DNA of 9,000 nucleotides from assembly GCA_020444775.1 (NCBI GenBank), contig JAGRHX010001164.1, positions 1 to 9,000 of the forward strand. Direction: 5' to 3'. The position numbers were made by a program, and so were the translations under genes. Source of the DNA: Gammaproteobacteria bacterium (lineage in GTDB: Bacteria; Pseudomonadota; Gammaproteobacteria; HK1). This document shows, in pieces, positions 7,051 to 9,000 of the stretch. The notes under the pieces are model-generated. The model ran no database searches, was not told where the DNA came from, and was given only the letters and a program-made list of their open reading frames with translations. How positions within the stretch are numbered: position 1 is the stretch's first letter; every line of letters begins with the position of its first letter.

Positions 7051-8724
7051 ATGTCCCAGCTCGATTCGCAAACCCACGGTACGAGCGCCCTGCGTACACG
7101 AGCGCTGTTGCTCGTGACGGCGTTCCTGCTGTGTCTGGTCGGGCTCATCGGTGTCGGCTACTGGACCGAGAACGGGCTGGTGCAGCAAGCCCGCCGCGAG
7201 AGCTCCGCGGCGCGTATGCTGAGCCTCTATCAGGAGCTGTTCGCCGCGGCGGCCCTGCGCTTTACCGGCACGGGCGAGTACTGCGTCGCCAATGAACGGT
7301 CGCAGACTACAGTCTGCCCGGAAACGGTGAAGACGCTGGATTCGGCGCTGGCCGGTCTTTTCAGTGCGCACGCCGACGAGGTCTGGGCAGCGACCGACGA
7401 ATCCGACTTCCGGCGTGAGATCGACGGCGTCGCGCGTGACGAACGCTTGCGTCAGCTCGGTCTCGCGGTCAGCGCCGCGTTGCACGAGGCGGCGCCGGGC
7501 GGGGTGTTGTCGGTCGAAGACGTGCAGGCGCGTCAGGCGGTGCTGCAGCAGCCCGAGATCGCGCGCCAGCTCGGCGAGTTCTGGGACCTGCTCTCCCAGT
7601 CCATCTCCGACGAGCTGCGTGAGCTGGATCGGGCCGAGCAGGCCTTCGCCAAGCGTTTCGAACAGGGGCGAAGACTGAGTCCGTGGCTGGCCCTGCTGCT
7701 GGTCTGTCTGGCCCTGGCGTTGAGCGCATTGCTGTGGTCGATCCTGCGCCGTTGGCGGTCGCTCACGGTCGATGTCGAGCAACGTTTGGACGCCAATGAG
7801 CTCGGTGGGGTACCGGTCACGGGGCCGCTGGAGCTGCGCCGGATGATCGCCGCGACCAATCGACTGTTCGCGGAGCTGGCCCGAAGCCGGGTGCAGGCAC
7901 AGGCACTGATTCGCCAGGAGCGGCTTCGTCAGGAATCGATCAGACACGAGCTCGATAGTTTGGAGTCGACGCGTGCAAATCTGCTTGCCGACATCAGTCA
8001 CGAGCTGCGTACCCCGCTGACCGCCATCAAGGGTGAGGCGGAGATCAGCTTGCGTACGCTCAAGGATCTGTCGCCCGAGTATCGGGAGAGCATGGAGCAG
8101 ATCCTGTCACTGGCCGGCAAGCTGTCCCGTATCGTCGACGATCTGCTGGAGCTGGGGCGCAACGAGACCAGCCCACCCCGGCTGCGGTCCGAGGTGATCG
8201 ACGTCGTGCCAATGGTGCGCGAGGCAGTACGGGTCGCGGCTTCGCTGGAGCTGAGCATGCACGGCGAGGAAGCCCGCCTGAGCGGCGTGGAGCGCATCGC
8301 GCTGAACATACGCTGCGCTGAACGGGCGGTACGCGTGGACTCCGGCAGGTTGATCCAGGCACTGGTCATCCTGCTGGACAACGCGCTGCGCTATTCGCCA
8401 GCCGAGTCGACGGTCGACGTCTGCGTCTACCAGGCGCGGGACATGCTGAGGGTGGCCGTACGCAACCAGGGCAAGGGTATCTCCGAGGACGAGCGGGCCT
8501 TGATCTTCTCCCGCTTCTATCGCAGCCAGGACGCGAAGCGACGTTGGCCGGGCGGCAGCGGACTGGGACTTGCGATCGCCGCGGCCATCGTCAGGGCACA
8601 TGGCGGGACCTTGGAGCTGCGCAGCGCGCCGGACGGACCTACGATCTTCGAGCTCGGAATTCCGCTCGATCATTCAAACGAATCAGGAATCGCCGCGAAT
8701 GCACATTCTTCTAGTCGAGGATGA
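7051..8724 (+). CDS. Membrane-bound sensor histidine kinase
   Basis: A two-component sensor that should autophosphorylate in response to a periplasmic signal and pass phosphate to the regulator encoded next. From the ATG at 7051 it has 557 residues: TM1 about 17-37, a roughly 170-residue periplasmic region (39-209) with a cysteine pair C78/C89, TM2 about 211-231, and a HAMP/coiled linker rich in Arg, Gln and Glu to about 305. Then come the HisKA domain with H317 in ISHELRTPLTAIKGE and the HATPase domain with N444 in LLDNALRYSP, G1 box NQGKGI (471-477 region), F box FSRFYR and G2 box GGSGLGLAI (501-509). The usual Asp of the G1 box is Asn, a change also seen in working kinases. The frame is open to a GTG at 6910, but that adds 47 residues read through the DNA repeats and lies upstream of the predicted transcription start, so 7051 is preferred. 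The ribosome site is weak. The periplasmic domain is not recognised. Confidence 0.92.
   Translation: MSQLDSQTHGTSALRTRALLLVTAFLLCLVGLIGVGYWTENGLVQQARRESSAARMLSLYQELFAAAALRFTGTGEYCVANERSQTTVCPETVKTLDSALAGLFSAHADEVWAATDESDFRREIDGVARDERLRQLGLAVSAALHEAAPGGVLSVEDVQARQAVLQQPEIARQLGEFWDLLSQSISDELRELDRAEQAFAKRFEQGRRLSPWLALLLVCLALALSALLWSILRRWRSLTVDVEQRLDANELGGVPVTGPLELRRMIAATNRLFAELARSRVQAQALIRQERLRQESIRHELDSLESTRANLLADISHELRTPLTAIKGEAEISLRTLKDLSPEYRESMEQILSLAGKLSRIVDDLLELGRNETSPPRLRSEVIDVVPMVREAVRVAASLELSMHGEEARLSGVERIALNIRCAERAVRVDSGRLIQALVILLDNALRYSPAESTVDVCVYQARDMLRVAVRNQGKGISEDERALIFSRFYRSQDAKRRWPGGSGLGLAIAAAIVRAHGGTLELRSAPDGPTIFELGIPLDHSNESGIAANAHSSSRG
8685..8689 (+). promoter_or_regulatory. 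Ribosome binding site of the response regulator, inside the kinase gene
   Basis: AGGAA lies 9 nt before the ATG at 8699 and within the last codons of the kinase gene. It supports that ATG as the regulator start and points to translation coupled to the kinase. Confidence 0.6.
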
Positions 8725-9000
8725 CCCACACATAGCCCGCTTCCTGCAGCGTGGTCTGCGCGCGGAAGGGTTTTTGGTCCAGCACGCCGATGATGGCCTG
8801 CAGGGCCTGAGCATGGCCGAGAGCTCTGATATAGACGTGATCATCCTGGATCTGTTGCTACCCGGGATGGACGGCCGCGAGCTGTGCAGACAGCTTCGGG
8901 CGCGTGACGTGCATACGCCGGTGCTGATGTTATCGGCCTTGGACAGGCTGGACGACAAGGTGCACGGCTTCTCGATCGGCGCCGACGACTATCTCGCCAA
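8699..9000 (+). CDS. OmpR/PhoB-like response regulator, receiver domain (cut by window edge)
   Basis: The first 100 codons of a two-component response regulator, starting at ATG 8699; the frame continues past the end. It begins MHILLVEDDPHIARFL. The acidic pocket is E7-D8-D9, the phosphoacceptor is D51 in VIILDLLLPGMDG, the switch Ser/Thr position is S79 in PVLMLSALD, and GADDYLA precedes the position where the conserved lysine is expected. The receiver most resembles the OmpR/PhoB group, but the DNA-binding output domain lies outside the window, so the subfamily is inference. The gene overlaps the kinase by 26 bp in another frame, so the kinase-regulator pair is surely one operon and probably coupled in translation. 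Kinase-first order is the less common arrangement for this group. Confidence 0.93.
   Translation, partial: MHILLVEDDPHIARFLQRGLRAEGFLVQHADDGLQGLSMAESSDIDVIILDLLLPGMDGRELCRQLRARDVHTPVLMLSALDRLDDKVHGFSIGADDYLA

Noticed and set aside
6781..8001. A 406-codon open frame on the - strand over the kinase N-terminal half
   Set aside because: It lies opposite the real kinase gene and the promoter/repeat region. Its product is Arg/Gln-rich without motifs and it has no ribosome site.
8462..8480. Degenerate (inactive) kinase because the G1 box has Asn in place of Asp
   Set aside because: Asn at this position occurs in functional histidine kinases, and the H, N, F and G2 boxes are all intact.

Overview
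The window is chromosomal DNA of high G+C content (by eye about two thirds) with tightly packed genes. It most likely comes from a gammaproteobacterium. The strongest taxonomic pointer is a full-length RapA (969 codons, close to the 968 residues of the E. coli protein), an RNA polymerase recycling ATPase typical of that class. Species cannot be named from the sequence alone.

Layout. 1-94: a terminator-like hairpin from whatever lies to the left, then two near-identical 17-bp palindromes just before the first gene. 95-1525 (+): class III, PLP-dependent omega-aminotransferase. 1613-2608 (+): zinc-free quinone-oxidoreductase-type MDR enzyme, probably co-transcribed with the aminotransferase and separated from it by a hairpin. 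2620-5529 (-): rapA, convergent with the MDR gene, with only 11 bp between the stops. 5530-5687: divergent control region holding an 11-bp tandem duplication. 5688-6662 (+): ten-helix EamA/DMT-family transporter. 6663-7050: a long non-coding gap with a weak terminator-like hairpin, a good sigma-70-like promoter and an array of 14-bp repeats in the predicted leader. 7051-8724 (+): membrane sensor histidine kinase. 8699-9000 (+): start of its response regulator, cut by the window edge and overlapping the kinase by 26 bp.

How they fit together. The first two genes look like a small metabolic operon (amine or omega-amino acid transamination plus an NADPH-dependent reductase) under an operator made of two palindromes. 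rapA and the transporter are housekeeping or single-function genes that share a divergent promoter region. The kinase and regulator form a translationally coupled two-component system whose periplasmic sensor domain I do not recognise. I found no CRISPR array, insertion sequence, tRNA, rRNA, phage gene or defence gene. The features most worth a second look are non-coding: the paired palindromes at 35-80 and the 14-bp repeat array at 6940-6995.
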